Part shown: positions 34,868 through 46,858 of the stretch, piece by piece | How the letters are laid out: each line of letters opens with the position of its first letter | Numbering within the stretch: the stretch's first letter is position 1 | Assembly (NCBI GenBank): GCA_037576215.1 | Contig: JBANDB010000004.1 | Location: 1,178,001-1,242,000 of the forward strand | Source: Armillaria gallica | Taxonomy: Eukaryota > Basidiomycota > Agaricomycetes > Agaricales > Physalacriaceae | Reading direction: 5' to 3' | DNA length: 64,000 nucleotides | Notes under the pieces: generated by a model | The model's database searches: none | Told to the model about the DNA's origin: nothing | The model's input: only the letters and a program-made list of their open reading frames with translations | Made by a program: the position numbers and the translations under genes

Positions 34868-35410
34868 TGTCTAAGTCTTCAAGATCTTGCTTCTAATTAT
34901 TTCGTCAGGAGGTAGGCAGTAAGTCACAAAAATGAACACACCAGATCCACAAACAGCTCGAACAACAGGGATAATGGACGGCTCTGAAAGAAGGAAGTAA
35001 AGGATGTGCCAGACCGGAATGTCAATAACAGCACCTCGCCGTACACAGGCACCACCCGCATCTTCGACAAGCCATACGCCCACTGAGTCAGATTTCCTAA
35101 TATCTTGCCCCTGTCCTCGTCCTCTTCCACCATCTCCCCGTAGCTCCAATTGGCTTTAGCACCTTTTGCCACGGCTACAAAATCAGCGGCATCCTTTTCA
35201 TCGCCAGGCCTGCCGCTTTGATGGGTGACGTCGTCGCTGGAAGAATATGGCCTCGTCTCGAAGACCTTGCTTAGACTGGGAAATAGTTCGTCAGGCGGTA
35301 GGCAGCGCGGCGCAAAAAATAAACATACCATATTCAAGATGAGCTCGAAGACGGGAGAACGAATGGCTCTGGGACAAAGAGTGTACCAGACTGAAATGTC
35401 CAGGTATGAA
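34700..35410 (-). repeat. Tandem duplication of about 400 bp within copy D
   Basis: 34700-35030 and 35105-35410 align by eye: TTCGTCAGGMGGTAGGCAG occurs at 34901 and 35286, CCAGACYGRAATGTC follows both, and CTCTTCCAC..TCATC blocks precede both. The minus-strand products share LPPDE and a VEEDE motif. Confidence 0.6.
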
Positions 35411-35583
35411 ATACTTGTCACGTAGGTTGTTATTGGAATACTCGCAGAATCGAGAGATGTGTCTGGTGGGAGAAGAATCAAGCGACAAACCCCTGCCCTA
35501 AAGTTGAGAAAGTGACGTTGTCGGCCCGATCTTGCCGCTGGCATCTCGAGATATGACATCGATCGGTGGTACGCCTTCTCCAT
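34924..35583 (-). pseudogene. Cassette copy D: N-terminal part, tandemly duplicated
   Basis: A 219-codon open stretch starting MEKAYHRSMSYLEMP. It contains NFRAGVCRLILLPPDTS (also in copy C), CLPPDELFPSLSKVFETR, and GEMVEEDEDRGKILGNLTQW, which resembles the EELVEEDEGSK part of the neighbouring piece. Likely the 5' part of the same gene, read through introns and a duplicated block. Unrecognised. Confidence 0.4.
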
Positions 35584-35589
35584 GTACTA

Positions 35590-36730
35590 GTACACCCACA
35601 CAGAGAAGTATCCATATTCTTAAGGTGCAGTATTTCTATGTTCGTGATACTCGAACATCGCTGGGTAGGTAACTCTACAACGTCTATAACTCCTTGGTCT
35701 AATCTATTTCGTCGTGATAATTCCATACAGGTGTGGGCCATCGCTTCGCGTGGCATGTCCGAGCCCTATGCTCTTTCGGGGACAAGCATGCACCACGTGT
35801 AGACGAACACATCTCTTCCTTTTCCCCAAGGGTCATTCATCAGTTCTACATATCCTGTCTGACCCTCCAGTCTGGCCGGATTCGGTTGTGGTAGAGAAAA
35901 TGGCTGATATGCGACACGTTCAGATCAGTGTCGTGACAGTATAAGACTGCAACAAGAATACCCCTTGGACATATCCTTTGGATCCATAAGTTTGTAGGCG
36001 ACTCGGCTTTGACTCGGCTGCGCTAGAGAAAATACAACCGATAAAGAAGAAATCTGCATTGCCCTCTGTCAATGCAAAAATTACTAAGAAAGGATAGGAA
36101 TACATACAGATTCCCTATTGCTAGCACGTCGTTCCTTATTGGGACTTTGTGTTGGTCTACGTTTAGCCACAGCGAACTCGGGAAGCACGTGCCAAAGAAG
36201 CTGATACATCGAATTGATACGATATAGACCTGGGAATGGTGACGCAGCTCGCTGCAGTTATTTCAAGGTACCGTCAGGTGCATCTAGAGCTCAGTAACTG
36301 ACAGTATCGTTCTCTTCACGTATGGGTCTCGAGACGTTTCTGATCTCGAGCATGGTCATCATTTTCTGCAAAGATGCTTAAGGAGCTGTGAACAAGAAAG
36401 GGAAACACCGTACCCGTATTTCAGGACTCAGATCCTTCCCTGTGTACCACGAGATGGCAAGCATGGCTCAAGGTCAGAATCGAAGAAATAAATATAGGCT
36501 GAGCACGAAAGCCTGCAGCAAACTTCAGTAGGTTACACGCATACAGAGTGACTTTCTTTTTTCTTGTACGGCATTGGCTTACAGGAGAAACCAAGATCTT
36601 CACCGGGATGGGAAAACGTGCAGTTTGACGTACGGGTCCACATGCGCACTACATTATTACCTCTTTTGCTATTCATCGAACGCTCAACGTTCAACCGTAC
36701 AGTCTGTCGTCGAGGCCTGAACTCTTTCCG
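35590..36730. other. No gene recognised
   Basis: Only short frames on either strand with no family likeness. Confidence 0.45.
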
Positions 36731-36734
36731 AAAT

Positions 36735-37235
36735 AAGCTATTGTCGTCATGATGTGCACGGCCTGACCGATTTCGATACTTCTCTTCACTCTATATCCTA
36801 CCACACACGGCAAGGCTCTGCCCAATACCCTTCTCCGTCTTGTCAATGGCTCTCTATTGCCATCGCCACGCATCGGTGGAGGGTTGTCACTGCCTTTGCT
36901 GGGCGTCACTATCAGCTCATTAAACTTCCTTATGTTAATATTAGCCGGGATTTTAGTGTATGTCGCTAATTGTCATTCTGCTTTCATACATACTAACCCC
37001 CTTCAAAAGACAGTCCTTCCTACCCTTCGTCGGCATCGAACTTCTTGGCATTTTCACTCCAGCCATGCCTCTACGCTTGCAATCCGATGCTAATAGAGAG
37101 TAGGTGATTTCAATGCCCACTAAGGCTCGAGTCATTTGTGGCATAACAGCCCGTCCAGTGTAGACAAGCGACTGCGGATTCCGTGCTTCGACGTCGTGTG
37201 TTGGATATCATCGTCAATCAGAGTGACATCCCAGC
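36735..37235 (+). repeat. Dispersed repeat, copy 2 (partner at 17425-17960)
   Basis: Encodes LLGVTISSLNFLMLILAGIL, a hydrophobic stretch, before an intron-like GTATGT..ACTAAC..AAAG segment (about 36957-37010), then LRRHRTSWHFH. Same block order as the partner. A stop and frame changes make it a relic. Confidence 0.55.
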
Positions 37236-37539
37236 ACTATCGGATAATGAGATGAGTTTTTCAGCAAGCGTACGTTGACTCCTATCTCCTCTTCTGAAGT
37301 AGACTTGACTGGATTTTTGTAGGCAAAATCGGCAGTACAATCTAGTCGCAGAATAATCAAAACGTTCTACACATTCCATCTCGCATCGGAAATCTCCATC
37401 CAGCCCCATCTCTCACCCACAATCACCGTGTCCCTGATCACGGTAATCCTTGTATTACGGATCGCCACAGTCAAATCTCCCACCAATGCCCACCATATGA
37501 ACAGATGCTATCCTCAGTGCGTCTCTGCTCGGAGAAAGT

Positions 37540-38240
37540 CTCACCAATGACCCCTCCCGTTCCCAACCTCGATTTTCTGTTTACAATTATCACCGAGCCT
37601 ACTGCAAACAGAATGATCCTGTCAGAGTGCGCGTCATTACTTGCTCATAGACGCCCGGCCATAAATCATCCGACGCAGCTTCGCTGCAAGAGCATTCTAC
37701 AGATCAATTTACAGATCAAGCACTCGGGGCGGATTATCAGCGGTCTACGCTGCATAGGCGCCGTGTCGCGGCAGCCATCGGAAGGATGAATGTCGCGGGA
37801 TGGAGAGTGGAGTACGAATATGTGCTGGTATTGCGGGATCATGCATCGGTGATAGTGGAATATGAACGATGCTTGGAACCTTCACAATGAACGTTGCGAG
37901 ATCCGATAATAGAGGGAGCTTCAAACTCGTCGTGCCTAATCTCACGGAATTCAGAATCACATTCAAAGGTCAGATGGAGCTGCCAAAAACATCTGACTCT
38001 TTGATTTTGGCTTGGTCAGCATTCCGCCTTGCACTTTGTTCAAGAACTTCCTACTCGTCGACGTAGCTTACCCTGTTACATTCCTTGCTGGATCGAAACG
38101 ATATCTGTATGTTAGGCGACTTCATTAGCCATATTACATCCTTCTATGGCGGCGGATAGGAATAACAACCGTACGTCCAACTTTACTCCATTTGATCCTC
38201 AGTGCTAGACTAGAAGAACTTAGTTCGATCAGACAGACTC
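37540..38240 (+). pseudogene. Possible leucine-rich/F-box-like relic
   Basis: The frame 37869-38066 reads FKLVVPNLTEFRITF and ends at a TAG, after which the same frame continues LTLLHSLLDRNDICMLGDF. This rhythm is common in mushroom F-box proteins. Weak evidence and no domain confirmed. Confidence 0.3.
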
Positions 38241-38934
38241 AGAGGCCGGCTGTGCTAGAAATGTCACTTAGCGACCAATTGTTAGCGCGCGCTTGTTGAT
38301 CAATCAACATCTCTCAGTTCTTCCTAGACCGAGGCTAGGCTTCTCGTAAAAGGTGCGACTCATATGCATTTCATCCTCTCGTAACGTCACTGAAAGTACG
38401 TACGTTCATCCGCACTAAAGTATTCGCTGTTGCAGTGGATAAGTAATAATCTTTCCGTATCATAAGATAACCCGTCACTTCTTTCTGTCAGTCATTTCTT
38501 GATAGACGCTAGTATTAGGTATTCCGATGTCGGTGCCAATACAGTTGCCATCGACGCTAAGTGCCCGAGTCCAAAAAGAGTCCGGAGTATTGTCTTTCAA
38601 ACTCGTTAAGCGTCGAATATTTCCATACCAGATGGACGAGATGCAAATGCGGGCCATATTGAGAGTAGAAGCGTGATAGATGGCGGGCGCTGAGTCGTCA
38701 ATGGAAGGTGCCCTTAGTTCGTTGTTTATTTTCCTCTTGTGAAAGGTGCGACTCATTGTTTACTAATTATCAGATGGTATCTCGCAAGTAGAACTCCGCC
38801 AAGGCTGAATGACGCCATGACGTGATAAAAAAAGTGCTACTTGCTGTTATGATAATCATTATCGTCACTCCCGATGTCGAATGGTTGAACGTGGATTATG
38901 TTGGACTGGTCGGAACAAAAGCCGTCGGCGCCTA

Positions 38935-39405
38935 CTGTACTATTTCAACCGTAAGTTCAGTCACTGTTTAATTTTGTTAGGTGTTATGACAGTATTTCAT
39001 CAGGTTGTAAGTTCAGACACTGATGTTAGGCGTTAGGATTTACCAGTTCAGTTCAGTTCAGCCAGCATGGCCCGAGCTTCAGCGAGCTGAATTGAAAAAC
39101 CTTAGCACATGTAGTACCATACTCTCAGTCCTTTACCAGAATCTGCTTAAGTGTTTCAAGGATAACTGGCATGACACTAAGTTTTGGGAGCAGGAAGATC
39201 AGAAGGAAGCCAGATTTACATACATTATTGTACAATTATTGTAGTTATGCACAAAAAATTAGATTTAAGAGGCAAATTTTAGCCCTATTTTGGTTTGCAC
39301 GGATGTCAGTTCAGACCCCTCTGTTAGGCGTTAGGACATATGAAATAGGTTCAGTTCAGAGTCCGCCGTTAGGCGTTAGGTGAACTTACGGGTGGAATAA
39401 TACAG
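38935..39405. mobile_element. MITE 1, TA-flanked, upstream of the HET gene
   Basis: 471 bp bounded by TA on both sides (38933-38934, 39406-39407). Termini are CTGTACTATTTCAACCGTAA and, reverse-complemented, CTGTATTATTCCACCCGTAA, an imperfect inverted repeat continuing with GTTCA. TA duplication suggests the Tc1/mariner group. The inside carries three GTTAGGCGTTAGG repeats (near 39020, 39320 and 39370) and no transposase. It ends about 30 bases before the first coding sequence of the HET gene. Confidence 0.8.
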
Positions 39406-39437
39406 TACTATCTTTCCACAGCTTTCGAAATTGCCAC

Positions 39438-41385
39438 GTGGCCGTGTTATCCTATGATGGCATTCAGCGCCAGCATGATACAGCACTTACTGCTTTTGCT
39501 TCCCCCCACCAGAACAAGGCTATTCGACTCTCTGCATGCGTCCCTATGGAAACTACGGCTTTCACGGCTGTGATACAAAAGCTTCCAATGAACGGTAAGG
39601 AATGGTGGGAGCATTATAACGATGGAAGGTATTACTGCTTACGAGATAAATCAAGAGGTAAGCTGAACGAAATATGAACAGATAAGAAATTCCCTACTTT
39701 TTCCTGATAACATAGACAGATCAGCATTATGGGAGTCTGCCTGAAGTCACCATCACCGCCTTTAATACCGAGGCTGAACAAGCAGAATCATCCATCTCAG
39801 TGCTGAACCAACGCAGGTTTCAAGGTAGAAAGCCAGTAATATCATCATCTCTCTCCGACACGCCATGCAGAGTCCTTGGTGTAGCTGGACTTTTAAAGAT
39901 GCTCAACACGATCCTTAACACATCATATACACTCCACACAGCATGGATATACTCGCTTCTTGGGGCCTTTATTGCGAAGGACTCGGATTTTGGAACTGCC
40001 TATGCATATCTCCGCCTATTTTGGTATAGACATGATTTCACCAATGTCGAAGAGGAACTACGCACTCGTGAAGAAATGGACTCAATGATGCGGGAAGATG
40101 TACTCGTGAATAAGAGGATCATCAACAAAATGGTGCCTCCGCGGCGTGTCTGGGACCTTTATAGTAATCGCGTGGTAGCATGGTGGGCCGCACATGGATG
40201 GCCATATGCAATATCACATGCGTGGGTGGAAGAGAAGGATCGCATGGACATGTGGACACCCATAAACGGATATGAATGGCCCGTGCCGATCCCAAAGGAC
40301 GCCAATCTCGATCACATCCGTATCGAGATGCTGAACGCGGGCGCGGAGTATGCATGGTTAGATGTGCTCTGTTTGAGACAGGTGGGCGGACGGCGGGAGG
40401 ATCTGCGTACGGAGGAATGGAAGGTGGACGTGCCTACCATCGGAAGGGTGTATATGGGCTTCGAGCCAGTAATGTACTACTTCAACGGACTGGGCCGGCC
40501 TTTGTGCATCAAGGCGGGCGACTTTGAGAGCGATCGAAGTTGGTTCAAACGTGCTTGGACACTCCAGGAGGTTGCTCATGACAGGATCATCGGTGGGATA
40601 CGGGCGATGAAAACGCCAAGGAAGAGGAGGTACGCACAGAGATTGACAGACGGCTACTAGCTCTGCAAGAAATCCCCCGCGTTCGCTTCGACTCTCATGA
40701 CGTGTGGACCGCATTGTCGCACATGCGAGATTGAGTGTGTACCAATCCCGTTGATAGAATTGCGGGATTGGTGTATCTCCTGAAGTCGATGGGCGAAATA
40801 CCAGCTTACCATGAGATGCAATCCATGGAGGACGCATGGACAGTGTTGGTGAACGTGATGCTTAGACTGGATCGCGCCCCTTTGTTCTTCGCATATTCCA
40901 GACCTGGGAACAGAGACAAAGGTTGGAGACCATCATGGAGCCAGGTAATGAATAGCGTCGAGGTTCTGCCATCAAGCCGTGGTAACTTTGAAGCTTGGGT
41001 TGAACGGACAGAGGATACAGATTCCGACTGGGTTGAGGAAATCTCTATCGAATCGGGCTATGTGCAGGGATTGGCCGAAGGATTATACGATGGGAAACAT
41101 CGACAGGGAGAGCTCATTGTCACAGATGATGCTGGAACAAGGCACAGATTCAAGATTATAGCGGACCACCAATACCAAATACCCGATGGTCCATATGCAC
41201 TCCTGGGTAGTCGCCCATATAGCGATTACGATGGCAAGCTCCTTCACCAATACTGGGTCGTCGGACGAAGGTTGCCAGAGTGGAAGTTTGAGAAGGTGTC
41301 GGTGTTTCGGATTGCAGACAAAGAAGAAGTGAAGAGACTGGATGAGCTAAAAATTGCTATGAAGGCGAAGTTCTTTCTTGTTTGA
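39438..41385 (+). pseudogene. HET-domain protein gene with a 1-bp deletion and an internal stop
   Basis: Coding pieces are 39438-39657, intron 39658-39719 (GTAAGC..AGACAG), then 39720 onward in frame to about 40596. The HET domain begins ISHAWVEEKDRMD (about 40215) and includes TPINGYEWPVPIPKD, GAEYAWLDVLCLRQ and WFKRAWTLQEV. In fungi this domain acts in heterokaryon incompatibility. Near 40594-40598 (GGTGGGATACGG) the frame must shift by one base to reach TGDENAKEEEV and QEIPRVRF. A TGA at 40732 follows, then NPVDRIAGLVYLL and an open frame to 41385. The start codon is unclear: the first frame has no good ATG, and an upstream exon may lie beyond MITE 1. Sequencing error could explain the deletion. 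Confidence 0.75.
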
Positions 41386-41389
41386 GCCG

Positions 41390-43370
41390 CACGTACCTTT
41401 GTGACCATTTGTACTAGTACGGACTCGGATTCAAATTAGATTAAAAAATCACAGTCTCGTAGCATCAGCTTAGCCAATTTCATTGGAGATACAAGAAATA
41501 CCACCATGGAACAGACGTTAAGATTCAAGAGTCGATGTAGAACAGCATAAAGAAATGCAATGTGCATGGTCGGAAAAAGCAGCAGAGGACTGATCCGGAT
41601 ATTGCCAATCCCATTATTGTTCTGTCCTGATTCCCGACCACGGTTAGTTGTCTGTTGACTGCCCTCCTCCAAGGCTCTTTCCGCATGATATTGTATTTTC
41701 TTGCTGAAGGCATCTCAAATAATTGATGCTTTCTTGGCCATGGATTCCCCGTGATTCTTTCTCGTTTGGACCAACATTTCGCATTCGAGTCCTACATTCT
41801 TTCATGGATGGATGTACGTGTCAGTTTTTCGATTTCGGGCCCTGATGACAAGATACACTATCTTTCATGACGTCCGATATGTGTACAGAAGACGCGTACA
41901 TTTTGCCATTGACTTTATATCTACAGTCTTAAACACTGATCTCAAACCAAGTTCGCCATCAAGCTCTTGGGAATACCGTGTATGCGTGCAGTCTGTTGTG
42001 CCAGTAGGCTAGAACGCAGCTCGAGGTGTCGATAAGACACTTATGTTCCGAGGGAGGCGATCTCGATGCTGTTTACGCACAGATTTGCCAGTAGTTTTTT
42101 TGAATGTTTTTCTATTTTCTAAGTTCTTCTCACAGAAGAACAAAGAGTTTTCACACCAGGGGGTAAGACGCCATCTACGTGTATGGATCATGATGGGCCG
42201 CAGCATGGTAGCGGCAATGAAAGTAAGTATCTTATTTGCAGGCGAGTCGTACTATCCTGACGCTGTGTTCTTTCAGATTTTTTGTTTGCCAAGACGAACG
42301 GACCCCATTCCCCGGACCTCCCTTCTTCCACTATATCTTTGCGAGAGGATTTCTATATGCAGGTGTCGACAAGCGCACTGAGGAGATTTATAAGTGTCTA
42401 GGGACGCTTTGAGGATTCAGCACGTCCCAAGCTTTCGAAGTTCTGACCGTTTATTGTGAGTATTGTCGTGTCTTTGAGTGACTAACCTGATTGGGTTCTT
42501 ATATATTTTTAAAAGTCGGTTTCTTTGACATGGTATCAAGAAGACACGAGACCATGCAGCGTTCTAATGGCTAAAGCCTCGTACTTACCTCAAGCAAGTG
42601 AATATTTTGTTCCTGGTACTGAAGTGACTTTCAAAATCTCGATTGACTTACAGATCAATCACACGAGTAGTGCTGCTGAAAATCAATTCAGCTTGCGACA
42701 AATTGATTCTTAGTTCTAAATTCTCGTGTTACAGCTTGAGATGCTATTTTCTCTCTGAGGGAATAGACGCTATCGCTTCATCCGCTATTCAATGTTCCGA
42801 AATATAAAGGATCTCACGTACACCAACGCCTTCGGAAATGCACCCATCACGGAACAAACCTTCCTGGTGTGCTGGTGTGAGTCACCTCGTTATATGCGAC
42901 TAATAGACCCATCTCTCGGAAGTCATCATGATGAAAGATGACCTGCATAATATACTTGCCCTTGCTCGCAAGCAATGGAGGATCCGTCTTTCATTAGAGG
43001 CCCATTGGTATATCGGTACATAAAACAATCAGGTGTGCCCTCTCTAAATGGACGAATAAATGTGATGACATCCGAGCCATATATATCGTCGGGTCAGCAG
43101 GACGAACCGATCCACGGAAAAGAAGTCAGTCGAGGGAACAGAATTATCAAAAGGAATGTACTCGAGCAGGGTATTCTCATCAAGATCGTGTTACCCAGAG
43201 ACAACTTCCGCCGTCTTTCACATAGGGTAGTGACCCACGGGCCACCACAGTGGTAAGGACAGCGGTCTTGCTTAGAAATGATGTATCTCTCAACGCTGAG
43301 TGTCTGCAAGAGATAATGTCAATGCTATGGAATACAAGACTGGTACGCTCCGGTTATATGTATAGCCAGT
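41390..43370. other. No gene recognised
   Basis: Short frames only. Nothing resembles a known family or a repeat seen elsewhere in the window. Confidence 0.5.
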
Positions 43371-43379
43371 GTGTGTGTA

Positions 43380-43868
43380 CTGTACTATTTTGACCGTATC
43401 TTCACATAACGCGTAACGGGGGTCCATTATGTGAAGATAGACGAAGATCGTAACGCGTAACAACACCCAATGAAGATAATATATTTTGTACATGAAAAAA
43501 CTCATATTGGGCTGTCAAAAGCATAAAATTTCGCTGTCAGTGCTGTAACAGCGCGACGTACTATTGGGAGTACTTTGTTCTGTCTTCCCTTTTTTGATCC
43601 ATCCGTCGGGTTTAAAATTTAAGTGTGCTCATCGGGGTTCTCTGGTAGGGATGATTGGCGTCGTTTAGCAAGGCACAGTAGCAACTAGATATTTCTTGTT
43701 GCATAGCTGACGCATTTTTGTCCCTATCTAATCTGATTATTTATAATCTGCTGACAAAATGAAGATGTGTTTTGACCGTAACAGGTGACGACCGCTTGTG
43801 AAGGTCTGGCCCTGTGAAGATGTGCATAACACGTAACACCCCGTGAAGATACAGTCAAAATAGTACAG
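43380..43868. mobile_element. MITE 2, TA-flanked
   Basis: 489 bp with 26-bp terminal inverted repeats that differ at one position (starting CTGTACTATTTTGACCGTAT) and TA on both sides (43378-43379, 43869-43870). Subterminal TAACGCGTAAC and GTGAAGAT motifs recur near both ends. The first dozen terminal bases match MITE 1. No coding capacity. Probably a mariner-type non-autonomous element. Confidence 0.88.
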
Positions 43869-44227
43869 TATATTTGTTCTTGCTATACATGGTAGTAGGA
43901 CCTCAGACACATTGATTTTGTTATATTAATACATATGTAGAAAGAATATCAGTTGTGACTAAGATGCATGCATCTGTGACTGTGCTTAAATATTAGCATT
44001 TATACTGCAGATCTTCTTCTCTTCTCAGTTGGCTTGATTTTATTCTATCTTTATGTTTTCCTATTCCTCTGCATAGCTGTTTTGTGCTCACACATTTCAG
44101 ACATTGTGCAACTGATTTCTTCTGTGGAACTTGTAGGGATGTCCACTGTTACTGTTATGTATACCAGAATGACATTTGCAATCATTATTATTTTCCAGTA
44201 TTCCTCAATTTTGAACTTGCTTCAACT

Positions 44228-44300
44228 TCTTTGTCCTGACAGCAAAAGCCCATGACTAATATGTGCTTATGGCAATTAGACTTGCATAAAATATGTTTTA
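44228..44300. repeat. Dispersed repeat, copy 3 (short)
   Basis: Contains AAAGCCCATGACT and GGCAATTAGACTTGCATAAA, shared with 56400-56460. Confidence 0.6.
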
Positions 44301-44435
44301 AATTCAATAACAGATCAAGTTGATAATAATATAATTTAAGATTGGTCAGATAATAAGAGATATAATGTGACAGGTCCATCATAAATAGTAATTAAAGCAA
44401 ATAAACTGAACTGTGCCATCTCTAGACCTCATTGA

Positions 44436-44810
44436 TAGGGCTGCACATTGTCACTGTATTGTACGGTTTTTGGTAACCATTACATGGAAGATGGACTGAA
44501 GCCGAATGCACCCTAATGACCATTTGTATGGCACAGTATACGGTTGTTCCATCACCGTCAAGAGCTCTGACAGATGGCCGTACAACGTCGTCATATGGCT
44601 TATATTTTATCTGACTGTTGATTTTATCTAGAGCTTTTCTTAGAGCAAATGTATCATGCAAATTAGCCATTTTTGCTATCCCATGGCTTTGGCACATCAC
44701 CCTCATCCATTTTACTTCTGTACAGTGACTATTCGCAGCTGTTGTCAATATTTCATTCGTGTTCAGGGTTGAAGGCACATGTGACTGTCCTCTAATTGAC
44801 TTGCTTGTCT
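44436..44810. repeat. Dispersed repeat with hAT-like left end (partner at 59481-60147)
   Basis: Begins TAGGGCTGCACATTGTC and continues GTATTGTACGG, GGTAACCATTA, CACCCTAATG, CCATCACCRTC, matching 59481 onward (TAGGACTGTGCACC..). Its region near 44660 has no counterpart of the palindromic element 59709-59974 and so serves as an empty site. A minus-strand 118-codon frame (44422-44778) covers it. The partner encodes a similar but broken stretch (YKPYYDVVQ against YKPYDDVVR). Confidence 0.6.
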
Positions 44811-45068
44811 GTGTGAGTACAGGGTCTCAGTTTCACGTGAGGTTAGCCGAGACGTGACCCTGCCCTGAGATCAGCGACAGGGCCCGAGTGTGAGTGATTA
44901 TTGCATGAGTACGGTAAAAGGCTAGAAAAAAAAAGTATGAATTGAGTATTGTGAATTTAGGCAACAGAAAATGAGGAAGGATGATGATGGAAGCGCGCAG
45001 TCATTACTCAGCGAGTTACAAGTCTTGACCGGGGTATGAACCGGCAATTCTGACAAGATTATTTGACA

Positions 45069-46858
45069 TTATCTGATCCAGACGTTAATTGGGGGGGGGC
45101 TGAATTTGAGTAATTTGGCATGGGGATGCTGGGCAAGAACAAAGTCGTGGTTATTGCGGGATAAAGCATCTGCGATTGTGTTCTGGGATCCGGGGATATG
45201 TAGGACACGAAGTTGAGCTTTGTAGATAATTAATGCATCCATAGCTGTGATGAGGAGCAAATTATAGAAGGGTTTGGCATGTAAGGAGTTGAAGATGTCA
45301 ACTGTGTTCGTGTTGTCGGTGTAGATGAGAATACGATGAGGTTTGGAAGACAAAAGTAGTGTCATCAGAAGTGCGGAGACAACAGCTAGCGCTTCACTGA
45401 AAAATACTCCTTCTTCTGATGGCATCGTAAAGTGTGAATAGAACCCAGTGGCAAACTGCAGAATCCAAATACTGAGACCCTTAGAGGAGGTGTTGGTTTG
45501 TACCAAGATATCTGTGAGGTGAGGACCCCACTCGAGTGAATCTAAAAAGAGAATGCCTGGCATGTGTTCGAGATGTTCAGCCATCCAAAGGAGCTCACGG
45601 CATCAAGATTTGCTAATCCAGATGAGTTGAAAAGGCTGCGTTTTTCCATGCTTCTTTGCATAAAGAGTAGATAAGCCAGGTCGGAGTAAAGGATATGCAT
45701 TGAAAGACCAGTTGCACCAACCACCTAAGCTTTCAAAGTCACGTAATGAGCGGTGCGATCCGACGACTGCAAAATTTCGGATTGCTGAGATGAGTTCTAG
45801 TCAGGAGGAGATAGGCATGGTGATAGTCATTGTGTTTGGGTCAACGTCAAAACTGATGATAGTGAGAGTGCAACCATGCAGCTGCTTTCCTTCTTCATGT
45901 GGCACTCTGAGTTCGTCAAACAAGGTAAGAAGTGCAGTCTGCTTTGCTGGGGTATATTTCTGGTAAGGACCATACCAAGTTTCTCGATCAGCAAATTCCC
46001 ATGAGAAACTATCGTCAACATAGCCAAAGATATCAGTGAGCAACTTGACAAATGTGGCAATCCATAGTACAAGGCCAAAGAAGGTGCACCAAATATGGCC
46101 AGCCCCTCAGTTACCAAAGTTGTTGCAGCAATCAACGTGATGTTGATTTTCAATAGTAACAACTTGACGTATTTGCCAGAGGACATGCATTGGAAGTCAA
46201 CAGTAAGCCTGTGACACATCAGACTTGAAAAGAACGAGTTTGACGTCTCTGCCATGTTTGCGCCATGCCTGAATCAAAGCTCTCCCAAGATGCTTGAGAG
46301 TATCCAGACAAACATGCCCCTCATGTTTCGGAATCATAGAATTTGGTGAGAAATCTCCAGTGGAATGATCAACAATCAAACGAAGCTTTGTTGAATGTGG
46401 TTTGGGGACAATGCCAATTGGTACAGAATGCATGCCAGGCAGTAGATCTGATCTGAAAGAATGAGAGAAACGCCCAAGGTCTATTTCAGTGTCTCTCTGT
46501 AATTTGACAAAATCTGCATGAGAATGATCCTTGAGAGGATGAAAGGAGTTGTCATTGGTGGTAGGATATCCCAGATTGTTGGTATCAGCCCATGGCCAGA
46601 AACCAGTCTCTAAGCCCACGCAAACGGAAGACACAAGCTCCTGATTTGGATGGGAGTCTAGAAGTTCTTGAAAGCGTGTGATATTGATAGGAGTGATGAT
46701 GTGAAAAAGTGTGGGATGTGATTTGATTGTATCAAGGGCAACATGATTGCTTAATTCGTTATGGGGCGGCTGCAGCATTGGAAGCAAAGTCTCTGTCCAG
46801 GTGGCAGTCATCATTGGTGTGTCCCGGTTGTGAGAATCAGGATCCTGCCATAGGTAGC
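45069..46858 (-). pseudogene. DIRS-like reverse transcriptase/RNase H, main part
   Basis: One minus-strand frame from the element 3 junction to TAA 45069, interrupted only by TGA at 46197, 46107, 45801 and 45603. It encodes SVCVGLETGFWPWADT, KSDVSQAY (first catalytic Asp), GYVDDSFSWEF (YVDD box), LGGWCNWSFNAYPLLRPGLS, and an RNase H-like part with LIYTDNTNTVDIFNSL and IPGSQNTIADALSR. This order and wording fit DIRS-type elements of mushrooms, which integrate with a tyrosine recombinase rather than an integrase. No recombinase was found here. The 5' end lies beyond element 3 at 55711-55881. Confidence 0.82.
46854..46858. repeat. Target site duplication GTAGC, left of element 3
   Basis: Identical to 55711-55715. 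Confidence 0.92.

Noticed and set aside
39023..39244. Small protein gene of 73 codons inside MITE 1
   Set aside because: It lies wholly within a non-autonomous element, has no family likeness, and is not conserved in MITE 2.
39825..39872. Possible second intron in the HET gene (GTAGAA..CAGAG, 48 bp)
   Set aside because: The stretch is in frame, has no stop and encodes KPVISSSLSDTPC, which fits the usual sequence of this HET family at that point.
44422..44778. 118-codon minus-strand gene
   Set aside because: It coincides with a dispersed repeat whose other copy (59.5 kb) is broken by stops and an insertion. Recorded as a repeat, though an old coding origin is possible.
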